A stretch of DNA of 64,000 bases from Mycobacterium sp. 050128 (GCF_036409155.1 NZ_JAZGLW010000002.1:124001-188000); one strand, 5' to 3'. Shown: positions 35,619 through 46,417, counted from the stretch's first letter. Numbers and translations: made by a program. Notes: generated from the sequence alone by a model not told the origin.

Positions 35619-36179
35619 GTGACCCCGGAAAGAGGCTCGGTGTGGACGCTCGACGCCGCTGACGGCGAACTGCAGCTGCGTACCGGTGTCAAGGGCCGGG
35701 CCGCGCGGATGGGCCATCGCCTCACGATCGCGATGACTCGCTGGCAGGCGACGGTGCGATGGGCCGGCTCCGATCCCGTTGCGGCCGAGCTCGCGGTCGA
35801 GGCGGACTCGTTCGAGGTGGTCGGCAGCCAGGGTGGCGTCAAGGGCCTCTCGGGTCCGGAGAAAGCGCTGGTTCGGTCGAACGCGTTGCGCTCGTTGGGC
35901 GCCGATCGCTTCCCCGAGATCCGCTTCTTTGCCGACGTCATTGAGGAGAGCGAGAACGGCTACCTCCTCACCGGCACGCTTCAGATTCACGGCAAACAGC
36001 ACGAACACGTAATCGATTTGCACACAGAGGATCTCGGCGATTCATGGCGAATGTCCGCCGAATCCACGGTGCGTCAATCCGACTACGGCATCAAGCCGTA
36101 CTCGCTGCTGATGGGCTCGGTGCAGGTCGCCGACGACGTGACGCTGACTTTCACCGCGGTTCACGCCAAGGACGATTGA
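35619..36179 (+). CDS. YceI-family lipid-binding-like protein (Rv1890c-like)
   Basis: A 186-aa lipocalin-like protein without a signal peptide. YceI hallmarks include SNALRSLGADRFPEIRFFADVIE and LTGTLQIHGKQHEHVIDL, and the C-terminal TVRQSDYGIKPYS. YceI proteins bind isoprenoid quinones or fatty amides. GTG at 35619, 13 bases after the dehydrogenase, so it may be the third gene of the P450 operon. Confidence 0.8.
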   Translation: MTPERGSVWTLDAADGELQLRTGVKGRAARMGHRLTIAMTRWQATVRWAGSDPVAAELAVEADSFEVVGSQGGVKGLSGPEKALVRSNALRSLGADRFPEIRFFADVIEESENGYLLTGTLQIHGKQHEHVIDLHTEDLGDSWRMSAESTVRQSDYGIKPYSLLMGSVQVADDVTLTFTAVHAKDD

Positions 36180-36275
36180 GCTCCACCGGCACTACCCATC
36201 GGCGCGTGTATCCTCGGTGAGGATTAGTTACCGCCGCTAAATATCTATTGCCTTGTCTCGTCGAAAGGGATCAAA

Positions 36276-37205
36276 ATGCCTCGTACAGAAAACGATTCGT
36301 GGGACCTCGCGACCAGCGTCGGGGCGACGGCCACCATGGTGGCTGCCGGCCGGGCCGTCGCCACAAGGGCCGACCGGCCGCTGATGGACGATCCCTTCGC
36401 CGAGCCCCTGGTGCGGGCCGTGGGTATCGAATTCCTCGCGCGATGGGCCAACGGGGAGATCGACGCGGCCGATATCGACGTCGCCGACGAGGCGTGGGGT
36501 TTGCAGCGGATGGCCGATCTGATGAGCGTCCGGACACCGTACTTCGATGCGTTTTTCCGGGACGCGATGGACGCGGGTATCCGTCAGGCCGTCATCCTGG
36601 CGTCGGGGCTGGATGCGCGGGCCTACCGATTGTCTTGGCCGGCGGGGGCGACGGTGTTCGAGATCGACCAGCCCGAGGTGATGCAGTTCAAGAACTCCAC
36701 GCTGGCGGATCTGGATGCTCGGCCGACCGCCGAGCTGCGCGTGGTGCCGATCGATCTGCGGCATGATTGGCCAACAGCATTGCGCGAAAACGGTTTTGAC
36801 GCCGACCAGCCCAGCGCTTGGATTGCCGAGGGGCTGCTCGCGTTCCTGCCGCCGGATGCGCAGGATCGCTTGCTGGACAACATCACCGGTCTCAGCACAC
36901 CCGGAAGTCGGCTTGCTGCCGAGATCTTCGGTAACCGGCCGGACGAAAACGGTGAGCCGGCGCCCGACATGGTTGCGATCGCCGGCGAGCGTTGGCGTGC
37001 GCACGGATTCGATGTGCAACTCGCCGACTTGCGCTACGACGTCGAGCGCAACGACGTTGCCACATACCTGGATCGCCACGGCTGGCAGACGGAATCCAAG
37101 ACGCTGAATGAATTGTTCGCGGCCAACGGCCTAGCCGAAATACCCGCGACCGCAGGAAGTTTGGCCGACGGCACCTACTACTGCACCGCGATTCGGCAGC
37201 CCTAG
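36276..37205 (+). CDS. SAM-dependent methyltransferase, TIGR00027 family
   Basis: A 309-aa paralogue of the methyltransferase at 24017. The N-terminal NDSWDLATSVGATATMVAAGRA, the SAM motif VILASGLDARAYRLSWP and WIAEGLLAFLPPDAQ are characteristic. Acceptor substrate unknown. ATG has a GAAAGGGA site. Corresponds to the Rv1888-1889 region. Convergent with the next gene. Confidence 0.88.
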   Translation: MPRTENDSWDLATSVGATATMVAAGRAVATRADRPLMDDPFAEPLVRAVGIEFLARWANGEIDAADIDVADEAWGLQRMADLMSVRTPYFDAFFRDAMDAGIRQAVILASGLDARAYRLSWPAGATVFEIDQPEVMQFKNSTLADLDARPTAELRVVPIDLRHDWPTALRENGFDADQPSAWIAEGLLAFLPPDAQDRLLDNITGLSTPGSRLAAEIFGNRPDENGEPAPDMVAIAGERWRAHGFDVQLADLRYDVERNDVATYLDRHGWQTESKTLNELFAANGLAEIPATAGSLADGTYYCTAIRQP

Positions 37206-37209
37206 GGGC

Positions 37210-38349
37210 TTACGGCTGTGACGGCGCGACGGGCGTCGTCGGATCGCCGGTGTCGCCGGGGATGTGTTCGAGCACCCTGGTCAAGTACGGCTGCGGGCCA
37301 TTCGGGTCGGGCTGCTGCTCGGCCGCAACGCCCTCATCCGGTACGCCGGGCTTCGAAACCGGTTCACCGGCGGCAGCCGGCCGGGGCGCGGGAGGCTCGG
37401 CCGCCGGCGGTGCCACCGCGGGCGTCACGGCTTCGGCAACGGGCGGCGTCTGCTCGTGCACGACATGCGTGCCCGCGGCGCGTCCAGCCTCGGGAGCAAA
37501 CTGAATGCCCACGGCAACCGCCAGCGACGAGACAAAAGTGATGGCGCCCGCGGCCAACGCGGTCACCGCGCCGGCGTAGGACAAGTGCCCGGGTCGCCGC
37601 GGCGCCGCGGCCGGGGTGGGTTCGCTGATCTGCGGGATCAGTCGCTCGTCGGTGAACTCGGTGCTTCGGGCGGCGGCCAGCGCCGCGCCGCGCGCGACTG
37701 TCACCTGCGCCATGGTCTGGGCGAAGACCGGCACCGGCAAAGCCTTTTCGAGTTGCCAGGAAAATCCATCGATGTCGCTGTCCGCGCCGACGACGACTAC
37801 GGCGCCCGGGCGCCATCCGCTGCGGTCGAACATTCCGGTCAACCAGGAGCGCAGCCCGTCGAAGCCACCGGTGATGTGCTTGACCACCGTTTGGGTGTCG
37901 TCGTCATGGGTGTCGACCATGACGACCGTCGCGCATTCGTGTTCGAGCACGCACACCGCGGTCTGCTCGTACCCGATGACGGGCGCGATCGCCCGCGCCA
38001 GGGTCTCGACCGCCTCGAGCAGTCGAACCGGCACCACGTTGTCGAACCCGGCGTCGGTCAGCGCCTCCAACAGCAGTGCGGCCTGGGCGGCCGCCTCGTC
38101 GTTCCAGGTCACCCCGACAACGCGCAGATGGTGATCGCTCGAGCTGGCCTGCGCGTCCACCCGCAAGACCTCTTGTGCCACCTGCTCTGCGGTACCCACG
38201 GCGGCCACGCCGTCTTCGGCGTGAAGCATCGATTCCTGGTGGTCCAGGATGGTGCCATCGGCGCCGTGTCCCTCTGCGAGGACCCACCCGAAGGTGGTCG
38301 GCGTCAGTGATAGCCCTAGTACCGTGTCCAAAGTTTGCACCTCAATCAT
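37210..38349 (-). CDS. Mycobacterial DUF7159-like membrane-anchored protein (Rv1887-like)
   Basis: A 379-aa protein. The N-terminal half begins with the recurring mycobacterial motif LDTVLGLSLTPTTFGWVLAEG and has an actin/Hsp70-like feel. A single transmembrane helix (AVTALAAGAITFVSSLAVAVG) lies near residue 270. The remainder is a Pro/Ala-rich, probably extracytoplasmic tail. Start may be ATG 38349 or GTG three codons later. Function unknown. Confidence 0.75.
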   Translation of the reverse strand: MIEVQTLDTVLGLSLTPTTFGWVLAEGHGADGTILDHQESMLHAEDGVAAVGTAEQVAQEVLRVDAQASSSDHHLRVVGVTWNDEAAAQAALLLEALTDAGFDNVVPVRLLEAVETLARAIAPVIGYEQTAVCVLEHECATVVMVDTHDDDTQTVVKHITGGFDGLRSWLTGMFDRSGWRPGAVVVVGADSDIDGFSWQLEKALPVPVFAQTMAQVTVARGAALAAARSTEFTDERLIPQISEPTPAAAPRRPGHLSYAGAVTALAAGAITFVSSLAVAVGIQFAPEAGRAAGTHVVHEQTPPVAEAVTPAVAPPAAEPPAPRPAAAGEPVSKPGVPDEGVAAEQQPDPNGPQPYLTRVLEHIPGDTGDPTTPVAPSQP

Positions 38350-39959
<1,610 letters not shown>

Positions 39960-39972
39960 CCCCTATCGTCCG

Positions 39973-40560
39973 ATGTCACTACTGCGCTTGACGGCAATCG
40001 TCAGGCGCAGTAGTGCGTTAAGGGCACTGCTGGCCGCGCTGCCTGCCGCCACGCTGCTGGCTACCCAGGCGCGAGCCGACACGAGCGCGCTGACGGAGCT
40101 GGTCGATGCGGCCGCGCAGCGCTTGCAGGTTGCCGAGGCGGTGGCCGCCTACAAATGGAATGCCCACGTTGCCGTCGAGGATCCGGACCGCGTGCAACAG
40201 CAACTCGCCAAATTGAGCGCCGATGCCGCCGGTGAGCACATCGACCCGAACTACGTCAGCCGGGTGTTCGGGGACCAGATCAACGCCACCGAGGCGATCG
40301 AGCACACCCGGTTCGCGGAGTGGAAGCTCAACCCGGCGAGCGCGCCCGCGGGTGCGCCCGACCTGTCGGTGTCACGGTCGACGATCGACGGTCTCAACCA
40401 GACGATGCTGAACCAGATCGTGGTCCACTGGGACCTTCTGCACTCGCCGGCCTGCGGCCCGCAACTCGACGCCGCGAGGGTCTCCGTGACCCACGCCCGC
40501 CTGTTAGACAGGCTCTATCAGCAGGCCCTGGCGCTGGCGACTCAGTCTTATTGCACTTAA
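39973..40560 (+). CDS. Secreted chorismate mutase (AroQ-gamma)
   Basis: A 195-aa periplasmic chorismate mutase converting chorismate to prephenate outside the cytoplasm. A signal peptide ends near ARADTS. The helical core has [23 protein letters not shown] and [13 protein letters not shown], which carry the active-site Arg/Lys residues of this class, and a C-terminal disulfide is expected ([11 protein letters not shown]). Equivalent to Rv1885c. ATG 39973 is chosen to give a normal signal peptide. Probably cotranscribed with fbpB. Confidence 0.9.
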   Translation: MSLLRLTAIVRRSSALRALLAALPAATLLATQARADTSALTELVDAAAQRLQVAEAVAAYKWNAHVAVEDPDRVQQQLAKLSADAAGEHIDPNYVSRVFGDQINATEAIEHTRFAEWKLNPASAPAGAPDLSVSRSTIDGLNQTMLNQIVVHWDLLHSPACGPQLDAARVSVTHARLLDRLYQQALALATQSYCT

Positions 40561-40693
40561 CAATCTGGCCTGCGACAAGCCGTCGTTGGTGGGTGACAGG
40601 CCAATTTCAATGCCATAGAAATGCCATAAATTTCTTATCTCGTGAATCAATCAAATCGGTAACGCTTTCTGCACACGTGACGAATTGCTTGAC
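40561..40693. promoter_or_regulatory. Upstream region of rpfC
   Basis: An AT-rich stretch unusual for this window. A direct repeat AATGCCATA occurs at 40609-40617 and 40620-40628, eleven bases apart, on one helix face. It should hold the rpfC promoter; regulator unknown. Confidence 0.4.
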
Positions 40694-41104
40694 ATGAGAA
40701 ACTTGGGGAAGCCTCTCGTGAAGTACGCCGTCGTCGGCGGTTTCATCGCAGCGACGCTTGGCCCGGCGACCGCCGAGGCCGGCGCGGCGCCCACTCCCAA
40801 CTGGGACGCAATCGCGCAGTGCGAGTCCGGCGGCAACTGGCATGCTAACACCGGAAACGGAGCATATGGCGGGCTGCAATTCAAGCCGGACACCTGGGCA
40901 AGTTACGGCGGCGTCGGCAATCCTGCCGCAGCCTCTCGTGAGCAGCAAATCGCGGTTGCCAACCGGCTTTTCGCCGACCAGGGCGTGGAGCCGTGGCCCA
41001 AGTGCGGTGCCAACTCGGGCCTGCCGATCGGGTGGTACTCGCACCCCGCCCAGGGCATCAAGGAGATCATCAACGGCCTCATCCAGGCAGCCGTCCCGCA
41101 CTGA
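40694..41104 (+). CDS. rpfC: Resuscitation-promoting factor (RpfC-type)
   Basis: A 136-aa secreted muralytic enzyme with a lysozyme/transglycosylase-like Rpf domain that cleaves peptidoglycan and stimulates regrowth of dormant cells. Signal peptide to about residue 30 (AEAGA). The Rpf domain begins [20 protein letters not shown] with catalytic Glu44, and contains [11 protein letters not shown] and the second Cys in KCG. No LysM or repeat tail, so it is the minimal form, like RpfC/E. The start aligns with the M. tuberculosis RpfC signal peptide; GTG 40719 is less likely. Confidence 0.93.
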   Translation: MRNLGKPLVKYAVVGGFIAATLGPATAEAGAAPTPNWDAIAQCESGGNWHANTGNGAYGGLQFKPDTWASYGGVGNPAAASREQQIAVANRLFADQGVEPWPKCGANSGLPIGWYSHPAQGIKEIINGLIQAAVPH

Positions 41105-41159
41105 TGATCAATTCGGGCGCGGCCTAGGTTCACGCTCAGCCATGTGTTTGGATCGGGCC

Positions 41160-41615
41160 ATGGAAGGTTCGGCGACAGTACATATGGCGGCACCCGCGGA
41201 CAAGATCTGGAACTTGATTTCAGATGTCCGCAACACCGGGAAGTTCTCGCCGGAGGTCTTTGAAGCCGAGTGGCTGGGTGATGCGACAGGCCCAGCCCTC
41301 GGTGCCAAATTCCGCGGCCATGTTAAGAGAAATGAGATCGGCCCGGTTTATTGGACGGTCTGCAAAGTAACCGCCTGCGAGCCCGGCCGCGAATTCGGCT
41401 TCACGGTCTTACTCGGCGACAAGCCGGTCAATAACTGGCACTACCGTCTGGCGCCGTCCGGTGCCGGCACAGACGTCACCGAGTCGTTCCGGCTCAGCCC
41501 CGCGCCGTGGCTCGGGATCTACTGGTTGTTGGGCGGCTTTCTGCGTAAGCGCCGCAATGTCCGCGACATGACCAAGACGCTGAACCGCATCAAAGATGTG
41601 GTCGAGGCGGGCTGA
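41160..41615 (+). CDS. SRPBCC-fold protein (Rv1883c-like)
   Basis: A 151-aa polyketide cyclase/dehydrase-like protein. ATVHMAAPADKIWNLISDVRNTGKFSPEV is the standard opening of the fold, written here as the run around residues 5-30. WLGDATGPALGAKFRG and a C-terminal helix complete it. ATG 41160; ATG 41142 also possible. Two bases before an SDR gene, so cotranscribed. Confidence 0.8.
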   Translation: MEGSATVHMAAPADKIWNLISDVRNTGKFSPEVFEAEWLGDATGPALGAKFRGHVKRNEIGPVYWTVCKVTACEPGREFGFTVLLGDKPVNNWHYRLAPSGAGTDVTESFRLSPAPWLGIYWLLGGFLRKRRNVRDMTKTLNRIKDVVEAG

Positions 41616-41616
41616 G

Positions 41617-42450
41617 GTGAAATCCGTTTTCATCACCGGCGCGGGCAGTGGGATGGGCCGTGAAGGGGTCAGGCTCTTCCACGCCAACGGATGGCGGGTC
41701 GGCGCCGTGGACCGCAATGCCGACGGCCTGAGCGGGCTCGCCGGGGAGCTGGGCGACGAACGCCTGTGGACACGCACCGTCGACGTCACGGTCAAGGCGG
41801 ATCTGGAGGGCGCCCTGGGCGACTTCTGCGCCGGCAATGCCGGCGGCGGGCTGGACATGATGTGGAACAACGCCGGGATCGGTGAGTCCGGCTGGTTCGA
41901 AGACGTGCCCTACGACGCCACGATGCGCGTCGTCGAGGTCAACTACAAAGCGGTGCTGACCGGCGCCTACGGCGCACTGCCCTATCTGAAGAAGACTCCG
42001 GGCAGCCTGATGTTCTCGACGTCTTCATCGTCGGCCACCTACGGGATGCCGCGCATCGCCGTCTATTCGTCGACCAAGCACGCGGTCAAGGGTCTGACCG
42101 AAGCGCTGAGCGTGGAATGGCAGCGCCACGGTGTGCGCGTCGCCGACGTGCTGCCCGGTTTGATCGACACCGCGATCCTGACCACGACGCCCAACCATTC
42201 CGCCGACGGCGGTGCGCCGATGACCGGTGAGCAGTTGCGCGCCACCGCGCCGAAGAAGGGCTTGATGCGGCTGATGCCGGCGGCCAGCGTGGCCGAAGCC
42301 GCGTGGCAGGCTTATCACAACCCCAAGCGGCTGCATTGGTACGTGCCGAAGAGCATTCGGATGATCGACCTGCTCAACGGCCTGAGCCCCGAGTTCGTCC
42401 GAGGTCGCATCGCCAAATCGCTGCCGGGGCTGATGCCGAAGCGGCAGTAG
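41617..42450 (+). CDS. Short-chain dehydrogenase/reductase (Rv1882c-like)
   Basis: A 277-aa SDR. The cofactor motif is VFITGAGSGMGR, the NNAG motif is MMWNNAGIGES, and the catalytic triad is Ser (TSSSSATYG) with YSSTKHAVK (YxxxK). NAD(P)-dependent oxidation of an alcohol or ketone reduction is expected; substrate unknown. GTG start immediately after the SRPBCC stop. Length equals Rv1882c. Confidence 0.9.
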   Translation: MKSVFITGAGSGMGREGVRLFHANGWRVGAVDRNADGLSGLAGELGDERLWTRTVDVTVKADLEGALGDFCAGNAGGGLDMMWNNAGIGESGWFEDVPYDATMRVVEVNYKAVLTGAYGALPYLKKTPGSLMFSTSSSSATYGMPRIAVYSSTKHAVKGLTEALSVEWQRHGVRVADVLPGLIDTAILTTTPNHSADGGAPMTGEQLRATAPKKGLMRLMPAASVAEAAWQAYHNPKRLHWYVPKSIRMIDLLNGLSPEFVRGRIAKSLPGLMPKRQ

Positions 42451-42460
42451 AGGAGCTGGA

Positions 42461-42877
42461 ATGGCGCAATACGGGTGGATCGCGGCCGCATGTGTGCTGG
42501 CCGCCGGCGTCACGGGCTGCGCGGAGCCCCAGACCACGCCGCGTGCCGCCGCGCATCTGACCATCAACGGGGCCGCCCATGCGGCGCGTCCGCCGGCGTG
42601 CACGCAGCTGCAGTCCTACCGGACCATCAACATTCCCGACCGCGACGGCCAGGTCGAGGCCGTGGTGCTGCTCAGCGCTGATCGGGCCATCCCGCAATGG
42701 GTGAAGATCCGCAACGTCGACGGGTTCACCGGAAGCTTTTGGCAGGGCGGGGTGGGCGACGCGCACGTCGACGTCACCAACAGGGCGTACACCATCACCG
42801 GCAGCGCCTACGGCATCAACAGCAGCAACCCCAACAAGGTCATCACCACGGACTTCAAGATCACCGCGGAGTGCTGA
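42461..42877 (+). CDS. lppE: Lipoprotein LppE
   Basis: A 138-aa lipoprotein. Signal peptide with lipobox AGVTGC places the lipidated Cys at residue 20. The mature domain has two further cysteines (PPACTQL and the terminal AEC) that may form a disulfide, and resembles LppE-type antigen fold proteins. Equivalent to Rv1881c. Role unknown. Ten bases after the SDR gene. Confidence 0.85.
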   Translation: MAQYGWIAAACVLAAGVTGCAEPQTTPRAAAHLTINGAAHAARPPACTQLQSYRTINIPDRDGQVEAVVLLSADRAIPQWVKIRNVDGFTGSFWQGGVGDAHVDVTNRAYTITGSAYGINSSNPNKVITTDFKITAEC

Positions 42878-42932
42878 GAAGAAATCCGGCCTAGGCTTTT
42901 TCCAACACCAGCTGTCTGCCCAGGGAGGCGCC

Positions 42933-44255
42933 GTGAAGGAGTGGTTGCACTGGCTCGCGATGCACGGGTTCATTCGGGGCGTCGCGTCCCTGGGGCTCCG
43001 TCGCGGTGACATGCAGGCCAGGCTGATCGCCGACCCCACCGTGGCCGCCGATCCGGTGCCTTTCTGCGACGAACTCCACGCGATGGGCCCGATGGTGCGC
43101 AGCCGCGTCGGCTATCTGGCGGTCGACCACGAGGTCGTCCACAGCCTGCTGCGATCCGACGACTTCCGGGTCCTGGTGCTGGGATCGAATCTGCCGGCAC
43201 CGGTGCGGTGGCTGGAGCGCCATGCGCGCGACGATCTGCTGCATCCGCTGCGCGCCCCGTCGCTGCTGGCCACCGAGCCGCCGGATCACACCCGCTACCG
43301 CAAGACGGTGTCGGCGGTGTTCACGTCGCGGGCGGTTGCCGCGCTGCGTGACCGAGTGGAGGAAACGGCCGCCAACCTGTTGGACGAGCTGGCCAACGAG
43401 TCCGGTGTGGTGGACGTCGTCGGGCGGTACTGCTCGCGACTTCCGGTCGCCATCATTAGCGACATCTTGGGTGTGCCCGAACAAGACCGGCCGCGCGTCC
43501 TGCAGTTCGGCGAACTGGCCGCTCCGAGTCTGGACGTCGGATTGCCGTGGCGCCAATACCGCACGGTCCAGCAGGGGATCGCCGGATTCAACGCCTGGCT
43601 CGTCGACCATCTGCAGCACCTGCGGCGCTCCCCCGGCGACGACTTGATGAGTCAGCTGATTCAGACCGCCGAAAGTGGCCCGGCGGAAACACGGTTGGAC
43701 GAAACCGAACTCATCGCGATTGCCGCGCTGGTGTTGGCCGCCGGCTTCGAAACCACGGTTAACCTGTTGGGCAACGGAATTCGCATGCTGCTCGACGCGC
43801 CCGAGCATCTCGAGACGTTGCGTGAGCGTCCCGAGTTATGGCCCAACGCCGTCGAAGAGATATTGCGCCTGGACTCACCGGTACAACTCACCGTGCGCAA
43901 GGCCGTTAACGACGTCGAGCTGGTGGGTAGGCCGATCAACCGAGGCGACGTGGTGTTGCTCTATCTGGCTGCCGCCAACCGGGATCCGTCCGTGTTCCCC
44001 GATCCGCATCGGTTCGACATCGAACGCTTTAATGCGGGAAGGCATCTCGCGTTCTCCGGGGGCCGGCACTTCTGCCTGGGCGCCGCTCTCGCCCGTACCG
44101 AGGGCGAGGTGGGACTTCGGGCCTTCTTCGATCGCTTCCCCGAGGTGCGGGCGGCCGGTGCCGGGACCCGCCGGGACACCCGGGTGCTGCGGGGCTGGTC
44201 GAATCTGCCGGTGGCGCTCGGGCGGGCGCAATCGATGGCTCCCGTCGACGTCTAG
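42933..44255 (+). CDS. cyp140: Cytochrome P450 CYP140
   Basis: A 440-aa P450. I-helix AAGFETTVN, the EEILRLDSP ExxR helix, and the heme loop FSGGRHFCLGAALAR with the thiolate Cys. The N-terminal WLHWLAMHGFIRGVASLG is an extra hydrophobic stretch typical of CYP140. GTG start after GGGAGG. Equivalent to Rv1880c; substrate not established. Its stop overlaps the convergent gene by four bases. Confidence 0.92.
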   Translation: MKEWLHWLAMHGFIRGVASLGLRRGDMQARLIADPTVAADPVPFCDELHAMGPMVRSRVGYLAVDHEVVHSLLRSDDFRVLVLGSNLPAPVRWLERHARDDLLHPLRAPSLLATEPPDHTRYRKTVSAVFTSRAVAALRDRVEETAANLLDELANESGVVDVVGRYCSRLPVAIISDILGVPEQDRPRVLQFGELAAPSLDVGLPWRQYRTVQQGIAGFNAWLVDHLQHLRRSPGDDLMSQLIQTAESGPAETRLDETELIAIAALVLAAGFETTVNLLGNGIRMLLDAPEHLETLRERPELWPNAVEEILRLDSPVQLTVRKAVNDVELVGRPINRGDVVLLYLAAANRDPSVFPDPHRFDIERFNAGRHLAFSGGRHFCLGAALARTEGEVGLRAFFDRFPEVRAAGAGTRRDTRVLRGWSNLPVALGRAQSMAPVDV

Positions 44256-45190
44256 GGATTCAGGTAGCGGCTCAGCCAGTCCAACAAGCGCTGCCAGGCG
44301 TCGGCCGCGGCGGTGGCGTTGTAGCGGGGACCGGTGTCGTTGAAGAAGGCATGGTCGGCGCCGGGTTCCACTACCAGGTCGTTGACCAGACCGAACCGGT
44401 CCAAGGCGGCCTTGGCCGCCGCTTGCGAGCCGGTGACCCGGGTGTCCAGCGCACCGTAAATCCCCAGCACCGCCGCCTTGGATCCGGTGAAGTCGGGGTT
44501 GGGCGGCAACGGCCCGTAGAACGGCACGGCAGCCGACACTCCCAACGCGCCGGCGGCCAGCAGCTGCCACACCAGTCCCCCACCGAAGCAGAAACCCACC
44601 ACCCCAACCTTGCGCGCGGGTGCGCGAAGTTTCACTTCGGCGACGCCGGAGTTCATGTCGTGAATGAACTGTTCCGGCGCGATGGCGCTGAGCGCCGCGG
44701 TCGCCTCCGCGGGATCCCGGAACGCGTCGGTCCCACCTTGCTCCGAGAGCAGGTCGATCGCCAGCGTCGAATACCCGGCCCCGGCCAGCCGGCCGGCAAC
44801 CGATCGCACCCAGTCGTTGAGTCCCTTGTTCTCGTGGATGACCAGTACGGCGCCCTTGGCATCGGCGGCCTGCGCCCAAGCGCCTTGCAGTCGACCCGTT
44901 GACCCCGCCCACGATATCGGCGATGTGGGCAGTGCCTTTGCCATGCCGGGCGGTTGTGCTGAGCCAGTTGAGGTTTCGGGTGCCGGCGCGGGTTTCGGGG
45001 TCTCGTCCTGTTCTGCAACCGCGGAGCAGGCGGCGAGCAGTGCAGCCGCCGCCGCGGTCCCCAACCCGAGCAGTGCTAGCCGCCGCATGGCCTCGCGTCT
45101 GGTCAGCAGGCCGTCGATGTGGTCGGTCGCGATCTCGTCGGCGATATAGCGCTTCAGCGGGTTCACCTTCGCGAGTATCCGCTGCGGCAT
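44252..45190 (-). CDS. Dienelactone hydrolase-family lipoprotein
   Basis: A 312-aa exported alpha/beta hydrolase. A twin-arginine-type signal (LLTRREAMRRLALLGLG) leads to lipobox LAAC with Cys55. The triad is Cys201 in GFCFGGG, Asp249 in GALDTRV and His280 in GADHAFFN, the Cys-nucleophile arrangement of dienelactone hydrolases. The N-terminal 30 residues before the signal are unusually long. ATG 45190 or GTG 45202. Located between cyp140 and the epoxide-hydrolase-like gene. Confidence 0.85.
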   Translation of the reverse strand: MPQRILAKVNPLKRYIADEIATDHIDGLLTRREAMRRLALLGLGTAAAAALLAACSAVAEQDETPKPAPAPETSTGSAQPPGMAKALPTSPISWAGSTGRLQGAWAQAADAKGAVLVIHENKGLNDWVRSVAGRLAGAGYSTLAIDLLSEQGGTDAFRDPAEATAALSAIAPEQFIHDMNSGVAEVKLRAPARKVGVVGFCFGGGLVWQLLAAGALGVSAAVPFYGPLPPNPDFTGSKAAVLGIYGALDTRVTGSQAAAKAALDRFGLVNDLVVEPGADHAFFNDTGPRYNATAAADAWQRLLDWLSRYLNP

Positions 45191-45231
45191 CGTGGTTGAC
45201 ACCCGTGCGGGGAGCGAGTTTATTTGCCGCT

Positions 45232-45690
45232 ATGACAGAAGTTTCTATGATCGCGGTCGAAGATGTCGTACTCGGGCTGTGGCGAGCGCTTTCGCGGCGG
45301 GATTGGGATGCGGTCAAGACGTTCTTGGCAGACGACTGCCTCTACGTCGACATGCCGGTTCCCGCGGTGTCGGCGCGCGGGCCCGAAGACACCGTGAAAC
45401 GCCTCAAAATTGGACTCGAGAACTTGGCGGGCTACGAGAACCACGACGGTGTGCTGCTCTCCAACGGCACCGACGTGATGTATGAACACTCGGAAACCTG
45501 GACGTTCAGCTCGGGGGAACAAGGCGTGCTGAGATTCGTCACGGTACATAAGGTCGTCGACGGCAAGATCACGGTCTGGAAAGACTATTGGGACATGAAC
45601 AGCCTGGTCAGCTTCGCGCCGCCGAACCACTTCGAGGCGTTGGCGAATGCCGATACGTCCTGGGTTTTCGATGCTACAGGTCTGATCTGA
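45232..45690 (+). CDS. Limonene-1,2-epoxide hydrolase/SnoaL-like protein
   Basis: A 152-aa NTF2-fold protein. DVVLGLWRALSRRDWDAVKTFLADDCLYVDMPVP is the typical opening (about residues 10-45) and GKITVWKDYWDMNSL the closing strand with the Asp of the hydrolase site. Close in form to EphG. Could hydrolyse an epoxide or isomerise a polyketide-like substrate. ATG 45232. Divergent from the dienelactone-hydrolase gene. It is the last ordinary gene before the accessory island. Confidence 0.82.
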   Translation: MTEVSMIAVEDVVLGLWRALSRRDWDAVKTFLADDCLYVDMPVPAVSARGPEDTVKRLKIGLENLAGYENHDGVLLSNGTDVMYEHSETWTFSSGEQGVLRFVTVHKVVDGKITVWKDYWDMNSLVSFAPPNHFEALANADTSWVFDATGLI

Positions 45691-45764
45691 ACCGTCTTTC
45701 ATTCGCTAATGGACAAATTACGGAGCTAGTGGTTACCCGTGAGTATCATCTAGCGGGATACAGC

Positions 45765-45930
45765 AGATCTCGGTTATGATCTGCACCGGCCGAATCGGTC
45801 TGAATGCGGTGGTGGGCGCCTTCAAGCCAGCTATTTGTTGTTCGGAGTCGGGAGCGGCCATTTTTTGGGCCTCCTGACGCCGCGACCCGGCTTGGCCAGA
45901 GCCGGGTGATAACTGGATGAATGGAGTGCA
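45765..45930 (+). promoter_or_regulatory. Structured leader, copy A (repeat element)
   Basis: Leader of tiny lipoprotein A and repeated at 46280 and 46711. Hairpin 1: GTCGGGAG (45847-45854) with CTCCTGAC (45871-45878), T-run in the loop. Hairpin 2: ACCCGGCT (45885-45892) with AGCCGGGT (45900-45907), perfect. GCAGATC and GATCTGC at about 45763-45783 form a further dyad around a TATGAT that could be a -10 box. GGAG precedes the ATG by four bases. The leader is roughly 90 percent identical by eye to copy C over its first 110 bases. Confidence 0.6.
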
Positions 45931-46032
45931 ATGTCGCGCATAACCAGCAGAATCGGTGTCGCCTTGATCCTGGGCTTCACGGCCGTAACGGCTTCCGGAT
46001 GTTCGCCGGTCCTGTCGCTTTTCTCCTTCTAA
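45931..46032 (+). CDS. Tiny lipoprotein A (33 aa)
   Basis: A very short gene. MSRITSRIGVALILGFTAV is a complete prolipoprotein signal, followed by the lipobox TASGC with Cys24. The mature lipopeptide would be only ten residues, CSPVLSLFSF. The ATG follows GGAGTGCA. Two related genes (46884, 48184) and one decayed copy (46418) share the signal peptide. Function unknown; membrane-anchored stress peptide (entericidin-like) or signal-peptide-derived pheromone are both conceivable. Confidence 0.65.
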   Translation: MSRITSRIGVALILGFTAVTASGCSPVLSLFSF

Positions 46033-46068
46033 TGCCCTGATACGCGAGGAGTCTTCGGCGCTTCGGGC

Positions 46069-46104
46069 CGTCGTCGGCGAACCGGCCGGTGTTCACCGAC
46101 GACG
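46069..46104 (+). terminator. Strong hairpin downstream of lipoprotein A
   Basis: Arms CGTCGTCGG and CCGACGACG (9 bp), one mismatch, then GAAC/GTTC, with an 8-base loop. It starts 36 bases after the stop codon of lipoprotein A and is probably its terminator, without a U-tract. Confidence 0.5.
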
Positions 46105-46279
46105 AGTCCAACGCCGCAGTAGGGCGGCGCGGATATCTCCTGATTTCCGACGCCCGCGGGGCATATGAGTTTGCTACGCACGGTGTCGCAGGGTGCGGAT
46201 CCAGGCCCATTTGTTGTGTTCATTGACAGCCGCAGTTACTTGCGGATACCTGGCACAACAACCTCTCTTGGCTAGCAAG

Positions 46280-46417
46280 TGCATCGGTTCGGGTTTGAAT
46301 GCGGTGGTCCGGGCCTTAGTTTCAGCTACCGGTTTGGAATGGCCTTCTCGCGCCTCCTGACGTCGCTGCCACTCCGGCTCTATTTGAGCCGGGTTAGACT
46401 TCGATGAACGGAGTGCC
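46280..46417 (+). promoter_or_regulatory. Structured leader, copy B (diverged)
   Basis: Recognisable by TTTGAATGCGGTGGT, CGCCTCCTGACG and the GGAGTGC near the end. Hairpin 2 is kept as CCGGCTC (46374-46380) and GAGCCGG (46386-46392) with a five-base loop different from copies A and C. The left arm of hairpin 1 has decayed. Together with the following relic gene it is a degenerating repeat unit. Confidence 0.5.
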
